Positions 1 to 5,759 of a stretch of DNA of 8,476 bases are shown piece by piece; position 1 is the first letter of the stretch, and the number at the start of each line of letters is the position of its first letter. The DNA comes from an uncultured Eubacteriales bacterium. GTDB lineage: Bacteria; Bacillota; Clostridia; Oscillospirales; CAG-272. The notes below the pieces were generated by a model, which saw nothing but the letters and a program-made list of their open reading frames with translations, ran no database searches and was not told where the DNA came from. The DNA is taken from NCBI GenBank assembly GCA_949286815.1, contig CASEEB010000140.1, positions 1 to 8,476 of the forward strand, given 5' to 3'. Both the position numbers and the translations under genes were made by a program.

Positions 1-1
1 T

Positions 2-577
2 GCAGTTAAAAACTTTTTTGTGAAGATGGGGAAGAAAAATCTTATAATTGTGGGAGCTGTTGTGCTTATAGGAGTGGCCGTATGGCTCAATTGGATTTTC
101 TTTTCGGGTGACGACGACGACGGATATACATACAGCGGTAATTCCGGAATGTCGGGTGAACTTGACAATTCCAAAAATCCCACATCGGGAGAAGAGGGTA
201 CAAAATCCGATGACTCAAGCGTTGACAGCTATTTCTCCAGCGTGCAGGTAAGCCGTCAGAGAGCGAGAGACGAAGCCCTTGAGGTACTTAACGCGGTTGT
301 GGACAATCAGAACGCGACCGATGAGGTAAAGGCGGAAGCGGTAGCTGAAATCAAACAGATCTCTCTTGAAATGAAGCAGGAAGCCGATATCGAGTCCGTA
401 ATCGTATCAAAGGGCTTTGACCAATGCGTAACCGTTATCAACGGTGATACCGCGAGCGTTGTTGTAAAGTGCGACGGAAGCCTTACGCCCGCTCAGCTTG
501 CTCAGATAAACGCGGTTGTATACGAACATGCGGGAATCGAACCTGTCAACATAACCATTATCGGAAAAGAAGGTTAA
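2..577 (+). CDS. spoIIIAH: Stage III sporulation protein AH (SpoIIIAH), probably 5'-partial
   Basis: This is the mother-cell half of the SpoIIIAH-SpoIIQ channel that spans the space between mother cell and forespore. Seen: a short basic N-terminus (MGKKN), one hydrophobic membrane segment ending in a WLNW motif, an acidic Ser/Gly-rich linker, then a helical stretch starting SRQRARDEALEVLN and a compact C-terminal alpha/beta domain ending NITIIGKEG. This order matches the SpoIIIAH family, whose C-terminal domain resembles ring-forming YscJ/FliF proteins. GTG at 20 and ATG at 26 are in frame, but neither has a visible ribosome binding site and the frame stays open to the left edge (AVKNFF before the GTG), so I expect the true start lies outside the window. 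B. subtilis SpoIIIAH is about 218 residues; at least 185 are seen here. It is probably the last gene of a spoIIIA operon, since a terminator follows. Confidence 0.9.
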   Translation, partial: AVKNFFVKMGKKNLIIVGAVVLIGVAVWLNWIFFSGDDDDGYTYSGNSGMSGELDNSKNPTSGEEGTKSDDSSVDSYFSSVQVSRQRARDEALEVLNAVVDNQNATDEVKAEAVAEIKQISLEMKQEADIESVIVSKGFDQCVTVINGDTASVVVKCDGSLTPAQLAQINAVVYEHAGIEPVNITIIGKEG

Positions 578-653
578 TCCGAATGTACCCGAAGATCGAT
601 TCGGAGGGTTTCAGGATTTTCGGAATTTTATATAAAAATGCGTTTTAAATTGT

Positions 654-693
654 AAAGCGGATATTGCTGTTCATACTGCAAGTCCGCTTTTTT
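654..693 (+). terminator. Rho-independent terminator after spoIIIAH
   Basis: An 8-bp perfect stem, AAAGCGGA (654-661) with TCCGCTTT (683-690), runs into six Ts (688-693). A second short stem, TTGC (664-667) with GCAA (678-681), stacks inside the loop. A weaker hairpin, CCGAA/TTCGG at 589-604, lies closer to the stop codon but has no T run, so it is not called. Confidence 0.85.
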
Positions 694-709
694 CACCCCT
701 GAAGTTTTT

Positions 710-738
710 TTGTCATATCATATATTAGTCTGTATATG
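710..738 (+). promoter_or_regulatory. Candidate sigma-A promoter for the PRK06851-type ATPase gene
   Basis: TTGTCA (710-715) is separated by 17 bp from TATATG (733-738), placing transcription start near 745. The -35 matches consensus at 5 of 6 positions and the -10 at only 4 of 6. It sits just after the spoIIIAH terminator and about 70 nt before the preferred start codon. The region is AT-rich, so a chance match is possible. Confidence 0.4.
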
Positions 739-815
739 TATAAGGAAGGGCGGATTTGCGGCGGGGAAAATATCGCTTGTACCTGATACATTTTATATTA
801 AAGGGGGTATTAACA

Positions 816-1880
816 TTGAAAAAAATTTATTTTGCGGCTTCAAATTCATGTATGGGCTTTAAAAATTATTATGAGGATTGTTTTTCGGGACTTGATAAAC
901 TGTACATAATCAAAGGAGGACCGGGTACCGGAAAAAGCGGGTTTATGCGCTCGGCGGCGAGAGTTTCCGAGGAAAAGGGATATGACGTCGAATATTTTTA
1001 CTGTTCGTCCGACCCGGCTTCGCTTGACGGTGTGATAATAGACAGGAAGGGTAAAAAGCTCGGCATAATAGACGGTACCGCGCCTCACGCATATGAGCCG
1101 AGTGAGACAGGGTATAAGGACAATATAATAAATTTAGGACAATGCTGGCAGGACGGTTTACTTGAAATGAAAAAGGATGAGATTATAAAATTAAATTACG
1201 CAAAATCCGCCTGCTATACTTACGCATACGACTATCTTCGCTCGTGCGGAAATCTGCGGGCAGTGTCCGACGCGTTGTGCCGTGAAAACATTGATTATGA
1301 CAAAATGTCCGCGGCGGCTTGCAGACTTGTCAGGGGATTGCCCTCCGGGGATAAGACCGAGACTAAAATACGTCTTATTGACTCGGTAAGTATGTTGGGA
1401 AGAGTGAGATTCGATACATATGAATTCAACGCGTCTCATCTTTATATAGTAGGAGATATGTACGGCGCGGGAAACTTTATGATGGAGGAACTTGCAGGGG
1501 AGATAAGGCGGCGCGGAATTGAATTTTGGATATCGTATGACCCGGTTTGCCCGGATAAAATAAACGCGCTATATGAACCTGTTTCGGGCAGCGCGTTTGT
1601 TCTGACGGATAAGCGAATGAATACTTATGAAAAAAACGACAGTGAAAAAACGGTTAAATATATTAACATAAAAAGATTTATCAACGGCGCAAATTTTGCG
1701 GAGAGCAAAAGTGAGATCAAATACGCCGGCGATATTTATAAAACTTCTTTGCACGGGGCTATTGCCATGTTGTACAGAGCGAAAAAATATCACTTTTTAA
1801 TAGAGGAAATATACAAAGGCGCTATGAATTTTAATCTTGTGGACGAGATGATCTGTGATTTCTGCAATTCTGTTTTGTAA
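816..1880 (+). CDS. P-loop ATPase of the PRK06851 type (function unknown)
   Basis: Seen: a canonical Walker A motif GGPGTGKS at residues 34-41, followed by VEYFYCSSDPASLDGVII and LGIIDGTAPHAYEP. This order is typical of the widespread but uncharacterised PRK06851 ATPase family, usually about 360-370 residues with two P-loop halves. In the second half the equivalent loop reads GDMYGAGNF (residues 213-221), which lacks the GKS/T lysine, so this half is probably not catalytic. I chose TTG at 816 because AAGGGGG (801-807) sits 8 bases upstream and the resulting N-terminus MKKIYFAASNSCMGF matches the family. An in-frame TTG at 756, also with a purine-rich site (GGAAGGG, 744-750), would add 20 residues. 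The gene is monocistronic between two terminators. Substrate and role are unknown. Confidence 0.75.
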   Translation: MKKIYFAASNSCMGFKNYYEDCFSGLDKLYIIKGGPGTGKSGFMRSAARVSEEKGYDVEYFYCSSDPASLDGVIIDRKGKKLGIIDGTAPHAYEPSETGYKDNIINLGQCWQDGLLEMKKDEIIKLNYAKSACYTYAYDYLRSCGNLRAVSDALCRENIDYDKMSAAACRLVRGLPSGDKTETKIRLIDSVSMLGRVRFDTYEFNASHLYIVGDMYGAGNFMMEELAGEIRRRGIEFWISYDPVCPDKINALYEPVSGSAFVLTDKRMNTYEKNDSEKTVKYINIKRFINGANFAESKSEIKYAGDIYKTSLHGAIAMLYRAKKYHFLIEEIYKGAMNFNLVDEMICDFCNSVL

Positions 1881-1950
1881 AAGATTGTTATTAATAAATT
1901 TATTTTAAACGGGCAGAACTGTCACTGATTACGGAAATATTATTGATACA

Positions 1951-1986
1951 ACCGAAATTAAGAGCATTTTTAATTTCGGTTTTTTT
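1951..1986 (+). terminator. Rho-independent terminator after the ATPase gene
   Basis: A perfect 11-bp stem, ACCGAAATTAA (1951-1961) with TTAATTTCGGT (1970-1980), has an 8-nt loop and runs directly into a T tract (1980-1986). No T tract follows it on the minus strand, so it acts in one direction. Confidence 0.92.
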
Positions 1987-2116
1987 CGTTGTTACTGATT
2001 AATTGTCAAGTTATCCGGTTTCAGGTGATTTATATTTTACAAATTCGACTGAAGAACATCTGCTCCGGTATTTTTGAGTAAAACCGCGTTTATATATGCA
2101 ATGCTAAGTCTGCCTT
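1987..2116. other. Intergenic spacer between convergent terminators
   Basis: This is the middle of the 305-bp gap between the stop codons of the convergent ATPase and membrane-protein genes. Apart from the terminator on each side I see no ORF with a ribosome binding site, no promoter pair and no clear repeat. Confidence 0.6.
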
Positions 2117-2168
2117 AAAAAAATAGGACTGAGTCAAATGTATCCTGATTATACATTCGACTCAGCCC
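2117..2168 (-). terminator. Rho-independent terminator after the minus-strand membrane-protein gene
   Basis: Read on the minus strand, 2168-2151 pairs with 2143-2126 as an unbroken 18-bp stem around a 7-nt loop (2144-2150), followed by U-A and seven Us (complement of the A run 2117-2123). Two of the pairs (2166/2128 and 2158/2136) are G-U on the minus strand but would be A-C mismatches on the plus strand. This shows which strand the hairpin serves. It starts about 18 bases past the stop codon. Confidence 0.92.
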
Positions 2169-2185
2169 GACTTTGTTTTTAAAAT

Positions 2186-2878
2186 TTATTCCGGCTTGGA
2201 TCTATATGACTGCATTGTTTTTTCAATTGTATTTACCAGTTCGTCCGCGTCCACATCATCGTGAATGGGGAAATTTATGTTTTTTCCTCCGTCGTATGTG
2301 ATTGAAAAGAAACATTCTTTGGCTTTGAAAGTCTTTTTTCCGAAGCTTATATCCTTTTCTCCTCTTGTAATTTCGATTTTTTCAATAAGATCGTATGATA
2401 TATCAAAGGTGCTGTCTTTGACATTTGACTCTGTCACCGATACCGTTCTGCTTGAAATATAAAGACTGTCGCTCAGAACATACAACATGGTTTTGGTGTA
2501 TTCGGAGGAGCGGAGAGATCCGTTTTTGGCTTTCTTGAGCATGACGCCGTCATTATAGACAAATCCTTCGATAGCTTTTGGCGGAATGTGTTTCAGAACT
2601 TTTTTATTCCGCTTTTTGTCCTCTTCGAGGTTAATCTCTATTCCTTCCATCTGACGGGAAATGTCTATGTCAATATCGTTTTCACTTGCTCTGCCGCTGC
2701 TGCCGTATATGAACATAGCAACGCCTGCGACAATAAAAACCACCATGAGGATATATCCTATATATCCGAATCCATATCCGATCCAAAGCATCAGAAGTCC
2801 GATAATTGCGAGGGCGGCTCCGATAATTTTCGGAGAGTCACTTTTCTTGAAATAGTTGATATTCTGTTTGAAATCCAT
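2186..2878 (-). CDS. Small two-helix membrane protein, unknown function
   Basis: I do not recognise this 230-residue protein. Seen: a polar N-terminus of about 17 residues, two hydrophobic segments (about 18-34 and 38-58) joined by a tight Gly/Tyr-rich turn, an acidic stretch (ENDIDIDI, EINLEEDKKRNKK), and a soluble C-terminal part (about 90-225) rich in alternating beta strands. That part includes YVLSDSLYISSRTVSV and ISYDLIEKIEITRGEKDISFG and ends in a helix. The strand-rich tail after a membrane hairpin resembles bacterial PH-like domains found in other small membrane proteins, but this is inference from pattern only. Start ATG at 2878 is supported by GGAGG 6 bases upstream. The gene has its own consensus promoter, a leader of about 100 nt with direct repeats, and its own terminator, so it is a single-gene unit. 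Confidence 0.8.
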   Translation of the reverse strand: MDFKQNINYFKKSDSPKIIGAALAIIGLLMLWIGYGFGYIGYILMVVFIVAGVAMFIYGSSGRASENDIDIDISRQMEGIEINLEEDKKRNKKVLKHIPPKAIEGFVYNDGVMLKKAKNGSLRSSEYTKTMLYVLSDSLYISSRTVSVTESNVKDSTFDISYDLIEKIEITRGEKDISFGKKTFKAKECFFSITYDGGKNINFPIHDDVDADELVNTIEKTMQSYRSKPE

Positions 2879-2887
2879 AATAACCTC

Positions 2888-2943
2888 CGTTTAACTTACG
2901 TTTAACTTCCGTTGTATGACATACTTTATCACATTTTTATCAC
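2888..2943. repeat. Two pairs of 11-bp-period direct repeats in the leader of the membrane-protein gene
   Basis: Plus-strand reading: CGTTTAACTT occurs at 2888-2897 and 2899-2908, and TTTATCAC at 2925-2932 and 2936-2943. Each pair has an 11-bp period, close to one helical turn, and the units share a TTTA(A/T)C core. They lie between the promoter (2987-3015) and the start codon, the first pair abutting the ribosome binding site. Tandem 11-bp-period half sites are typical of response-regulator operators such as PhoP boxes. That assignment is only inference. Confidence 0.55.
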
Positions 2944-2986
2944 TGAGAATTGTAAAAACAATCAAAAGCCTGTCAAAGTTTGGTTT

Positions 2987-3015
2987 ATTATAACACATTC
3001 AGATGCTTTTGTCAA
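2987..3015 (-). promoter_or_regulatory. Consensus sigma-A promoter (extended -10) of the membrane-protein gene
   Basis: On the minus strand TTGACA (3015-3010) and TATAAT (2992-2987) are both exact and 17 bp apart. TGT just before the -10 gives a TGn extension, and A tracts lie upstream of the -35. Transcription should start near 2980, leaving a leader of about 100 nt. The whole element closely resembles the rpmE promoter at 7679-7707. Confidence 0.9.
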
Positions 3016-3271
3016 TATATTTTTGGTTGATTTTTTGCATTTTATGTCGTATATTTCATTATACTGTAGACATAAAGACTAAATGAGGCGATGATTTTGC
3101 GGTAATACTTTTGATTAACGCTCTTTCAGTGACAGCGCATACCCGTGACTGAAATGACCTCTTACACCGATATAGTGCGGCGTTTTCAATATTGGTGACA
3201 ATAAAAGCAACACCGCGTGACTGAGAGTCGCCCCGAAGCAATTCCGCGCGAGAGGGATTTTAATCGTAAAG
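3016..3271. other. Gene-free region downstream of sigE with possible RNA structure
   Basis: No ORF here has a ribosome binding site or recognisable product, and no T-tailed terminator follows sigE. Several self-complementary segments are visible: TTTCAGT (3124-3130) with ACTGAAA (3148-3154); GCGGCGTT (3177-3184) with AACACCGC (3209-3216), one mismatch on plus but fully paired with a G-U on minus; and GAGGCGA (3085-3091) with TCGCCCC (3228-3234), likewise fully paired only on minus. The last could close a domain of about 150 nt around the first two. A weak plus-strand promoter candidate precedes it: TTGATT (3027-3032), 17 bp, TATATT (3050-3055). It could be a small RNA, a structured sigE 3' end, or decayed sequence; strand is undecided. 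Confidence 0.35.
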
Positions 3272-3979
3272 CTATATTTTACCCTCAAGTTCTTTTTTCA
3301 GCTGGGCTATGATTTTCTTTTCAAGTCTTGAGATATATGACTGCGAAATACCCAGAAAATCCGCGACTTCCTTTTGTGTCATCTCGTCATGCCCGTTCAT
3401 TCCGTATCTCAGCTCTATAATCTGTCTTTCTCTGGGATCGAGCGAGGATATAGCGTCGTGTATCATTTTTATCTCGTCCTGCTTTTCTATATCGTACGAA
3501 ACGGTGTCCTCGTCGTTTCCGAGCACATCGGACAGCAACAGCTCGTTTCCGTCCCAATCCACGTTAAGCGGCTCGTCTATCGAAATGTCTCCGGCGTGCC
3601 CGGAGTTTTTTCTGATGTACATGAGTATTTCGTTTTCAATGCAGCGTGAGGCGTATGTAGCGAGCTTGATGTTTTTGTCCGAGCAAAATGTATTTATTGC
3701 TTTTATAAGTCCTATTGTTCCGATTGAGATAAGGTCTTCTATATATATCCCGGTGTTTTCAAAGCGTTTGGCGATATAGACCACAAGTCTGAGATTGTGT
3801 TCAATGAGAAGATTTTTTGCCGACTCGTCAAAGGAGATTTTTTCTATTGCTTCCGCTTCTTTTTCTTTGGAAAGCGGAGGAGGGAGCAGGTCGGGACCGT
3901 TTATGTAGTATATACCTTTGTTTTTGGAAAATAGGCTTAAAATTTTTAATTTCAGTCTGTAAAACAACCTGTTTGACAT
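3272..3979 (-). CDS. sigE: RNA polymerase sporulation sigma factor sigma-E, precursor form
   Basis: Sigma-E is the first mother-cell-specific sigma factor of sporulation, made as an inactive membrane-associated precursor. Seen: a basic/hydrophobic pro-sequence (about residues 1-23, RLKLKILSLFSK), then the conserved boundary YYING-PDLLPPPLSKE around residues 24-39; sigma region 2 (about 54-124) with NLRLVVYIAKRFENTG, EDLISIGTIGLIKA and LATYASRCIENEILMYIR; the conserved DEPLNVDWDGNELLLSDVLG (about 135-154); and region 4 (about 170-230) with the helix-turn-helix TQKEVADFLGISQSYISRLE. Its 235 residues match the usual family length. Start ATG at 3979 has GGAGGG 7 bases upstream. It lies 18 bp downstream of spoIIGA, whose protease product removes the pro-sequence, so the two form one operon. 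Unlike in many Clostridia and in Bacillus, sigG does not follow directly. Confidence 0.97.
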   Translation of the reverse strand: MSNRLFYRLKLKILSLFSKNKGIYYINGPDLLPPPLSKEKEAEAIEKISFDESAKNLLIEHNLRLVVYIAKRFENTGIYIEDLISIGTIGLIKAINTFCSDKNIKLATYASRCIENEILMYIRKNSGHAGDISIDEPLNVDWDGNELLLSDVLGNDEDTVSYDIEKQDEIKMIHDAISSLDPRERQIIELRYGMNGHDEMTQKEVADFLGISQSYISRLEKKIIAQLKKELEGKI

Positions 3980-3997
3980 TTATGAACCCTCCTTGAT

Positions 3998-4879
3998 TTA
4001 TATTGATTTGATGATTTCATCCGGCACTATCGCGTCATAATCGCACGCGCTCTTTCCTATATCGGATACGGCGAAAAGAGAATCGGTAATATACTCGCCT
4101 GCCTTGCCTTTTTTGTCGGGAGGCAGGGTCAAAATTATTTTCTGAGCTTTTATCGCCACCAGAAAGGATTTGCCTGACGCCGTCGTGACAGGCAGCAGAC
4201 GCATTCCCAGGTATGATTTTTGCGGCCGGTACAAGCCTTTTGTAAACGCGTCAATTATATCCGTGTCGACAAGATTTTTGGCTTTTTCCCTGTCTATTAT
4301 AATTACGTTTTTTCCGCTTACAGGGTCGCTTACAAGGTTACCGCTGTCCACCATGCCCCTGAATTCTTTTTCCTTTCCGTCAAAGAATATCTTCACGGTG
4401 CAGGATCGAATTCCGTATCTTTTTGATACGAACCTGCTTCCGACAAGAGAAATGATTCCGGCCGCGGCGGCAAGCGCCGCGAACAGCCAGACGGAAATGC
4501 TGTCGTCTCCGAGTCCCTCTATAGGGAGGTCTGCGCGGTTGAGCAGGTTGAAAAGCGCAGTCATAACTCCTCCGGTAAGCATGGAAATGCCGAAGTACAG
4601 ACCGGTACAGAGAAATACAGACGAAAATTTATTTTCTTTCGAGTAAAAAACGATTATGCACATAATAAAACATACCATGATGTCGAAAATAAGCGGCCAC
4701 GGTGAGTCTAACTCTATAAAAAGGGTAATTACCGAGTATACCCCTCCGAGCGCGGAGGCTGCCGCAAGCTTTATGATATGTACGACACGGTGTAAAATTT
4801 TCGTACTTATGAAAAGGCACAGATAATCCATGCTGAAATTTATCAGAAAAAGCAAGTCTGCGTAAACGTCCTGCGTCAA
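3998..4879 (-). CDS. spoIIGA: Sigma-E processing peptidase SpoIIGA
   Basis: SpoIIGA is the membrane-embedded aspartic protease that cleaves the sigma-E pro-sequence after a forespore signal (SpoIIR in B. subtilis). Seen: about five hydrophobic segments in residues 1-150 (near 7-27, 33-54, 62-79, 86-112 and 128-148), beginning with the family-typical YADLLFLINFSMDYLCL. A cytoplasmic domain follows with the protease signature GMVDSGNLVSDPVSGKNV, in which D178-S179-G180-N181 holds the expected catalytic aspartate. The length of 293 residues compares with 309 in B. subtilis. Start TTG at 4879 is chosen because GAGGTGAT sits just upstream on the minus strand (4890-4883). It is first gene of the spoIIGA-sigE operon, divergent from a lipoprotein gene. 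A promoter with unusually long spacing lies upstream. Confidence 0.95.
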   Translation of the reverse strand: MTQDVYADLLFLINFSMDYLCLFISTKILHRVVHIIKLAAASALGGVYSVITLFIELDSPWPLIFDIMVCFIMCIIVFYSKENKFSSVFLCTGLYFGISMLTGGVMTALFNLLNRADLPIEGLGDDSISVWLFAALAAAAGIISLVGSRFVSKRYGIRSCTVKIFFDGKEKEFRGMVDSGNLVSDPVSGKNVIIIDREKAKNLVDTDIIDAFTKGLYRPQKSYLGMRLLPVTTASGKSFLVAIKAQKIILTLPPDKKGKAGEYITDSLFAVSDIGKSACDYDAIVPDEIIKSI

Positions 4880-4918
4880 ATTATCACCTCATTCCGCCGC
4901 TTTGGTATTTATATAAAT

Positions 4919-4951
4919 ATTATAAACCTATCCAAAAGAAAAGATTGTCAC
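4919..4951 (-). promoter_or_regulatory. Candidate spoIIG promoter with long 21-bp spacer
   Basis: On the minus strand an exact TATAAT (4924-4919) has GTGACA (4951-4946; 5 of 6 to consensus) 21 bp upstream, and no good -35 at the usual 16-18 bp. The B. subtilis spoIIG promoter is known for a 22-bp spacer and dependence on Spo0A, so the arrangement fits. The -35 overlaps an 11-bp palindrome, TCACA-T-TGTGA (4948-4958). No clean Spo0A box (TGTCGAA) is visible; TGTCTAT (minus strand, near 4965) matches 5 of 7. Confidence 0.55.
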
Positions 4952-5021
4952 ATTGTGAATATAGACAAAGAATAATTTTCGCTCATATTCGCATTGTTTT
5001 TCCGTAAATTAATAAAATGAC

Positions 5022-5051
5022 TTGAAAAATTTAATAAAAATATGATAGAAT
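5022..5051 (+). promoter_or_regulatory. Candidate sigma-A promoter for the first lipoprotein gene
   Basis: TTGAAA (5022-5027), an 18-bp spacer and TAGAAT (5046-5051) give transcription start near 5058, about 28 nt before the ATG at 5086. An overlapping TATAAT (5051-5056) lacks a well-placed -35. The AT-rich context lowers certainty. Confidence 0.5.
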
Positions 5052-5085
5052 ATAATTAAAGATTGATTTGTGAGGATTTTACCGA

Positions 5086-5625
5086 ATGATGAAAAATTGC
5101 CGGGTGTTAATTTTGATTTTATTTCTTATTGTCTGCGTCTCATCCTGTGATAAGACGCCTCAGGGCGAAGACGGCGAGGAGATGTCAAAATACACACAAG
5201 AGGAGTTTGATACGGTTCTTGTCACGGGAATAGATATAAGTCAGTTTTCACAAAATGACTTGATTTCTGATTGGATAGAGCTTTGCTCGCAGGAAGAAAG
5301 GGACGAAATAGGAAATTATGCGTTTAAATATACCGAGGCGCAGGGAGATTTAACCGTGTACAAATATTTGATATACCGTACCGATGTTCAAAAGAGCGCG
5401 GATATTGACGTTGAGTTTTCCGGTAACAATGTTCTGCAGGCGGTTGTTTCATATGAGTCCACGGATACTGACAGCTCAGGTCAGGACATGACGTATTTGC
5501 AGTTTTCCGTTTCGGGTGACGTTAAGGTTACTTTGGATGTTTATACAGACGGAGATTATCCCGGCTGCGTTATTACCTCTACCGAATATGATATCGGAGG
5601 GGCGGTTGATTCACTGGAGCAATAA
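5086..5625 (+). CDS. Secreted lipoprotein of unknown function
   Basis: I do not recognise this 179-residue protein. Seen: a short basic start, a hydrophobic signal segment (VLILILFLIVCV) and a lipobox ending VSSC, with C21 as the lipidated cysteine. The mature protein should therefore be anchored outside the cytoplasmic membrane. It is acidic, with a linker rich in Asp/Glu/Gly (TPQGEDGEE), then a helical part (about residues 65-85) and alternating beta strands such as DLTVYKYLIYRT, TYLQFSVSGDVKVTLDVYT and GCVITSTEYDIGG. Start ATG at 5086 has GAGGA about 10 bases upstream; a second ATG follows immediately. It is divergent from spoIIGA and 134 bp upstream of a second lipoprotein gene on the same strand. 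No terminator separates the two, so they may be co-transcribed. Confidence 0.8.
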   Translation: MMKNCRVLILILFLIVCVSSCDKTPQGEDGEEMSKYTQEEFDTVLVTGIDISQFSQNDLISDWIELCSQEERDEIGNYAFKYTEAQGDLTVYKYLIYRTDVQKSADIDVEFSGNNVLQAVVSYESTDTDSSGQDMTYLQFSVSGDVKVTLDVYTDGDYPGCVITSTEYDIGGAVDSLEQ

Positions 5626-5759
5626 GCTTTCCGAGTGTGATCGCCGACATAAGTTTTTGATTTTGATATATGGCTCATGATCACGGCTTAAGCGACAAGA
5701 CATGAAAAATCCGCCGTAATTTAACTGTATTGTTTAAAAATATGCTGAAAGGGGTTTAT

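Noticed and set aside
756..815. N-terminal 20-residue extension of the ATPase from TTG 756
   Set aside because: The start at 816 has a cleaner ribosome binding site and gives the N-terminus expected for the family; the extension shows no family-like sequence. It is not fully excluded.
2945..2980. Second minus-strand promoter starting at TTGACA in the membrane-protein leader
   Set aside because: The -10 at 17 bp reads ACAATT, a poor match, and a perfect promoter lies immediately upstream.
3059..3241. 60-codon minus-strand ORF downstream of sigE
   Set aside because: It has no convincing ribosome binding site, an Arg/Ser/Ala-mixed sequence without a recognisable fold, and lies in a region better explained by RNA structure.
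3060..3260. 6S RNA, SRP RNA or tmRNA in the gap after sigE
   Set aside because: None of the conserved signatures I know for these RNAs (for example the SRP apical loop) is visible; only generic stems are seen.
4940..4975. Spo0A binding box upstream of spoIIGA
   Set aside because: The best matches to TGTCGAA are 5 of 7, which is expected by chance in AT-rich DNA.
5637..5684. GTGATC/GATCAC inverted repeat between the two lipoprotein genes
   Set aside because: Only 6 bp with a loop of about 36 nt and no T run; not a terminator and too short to call an operator.
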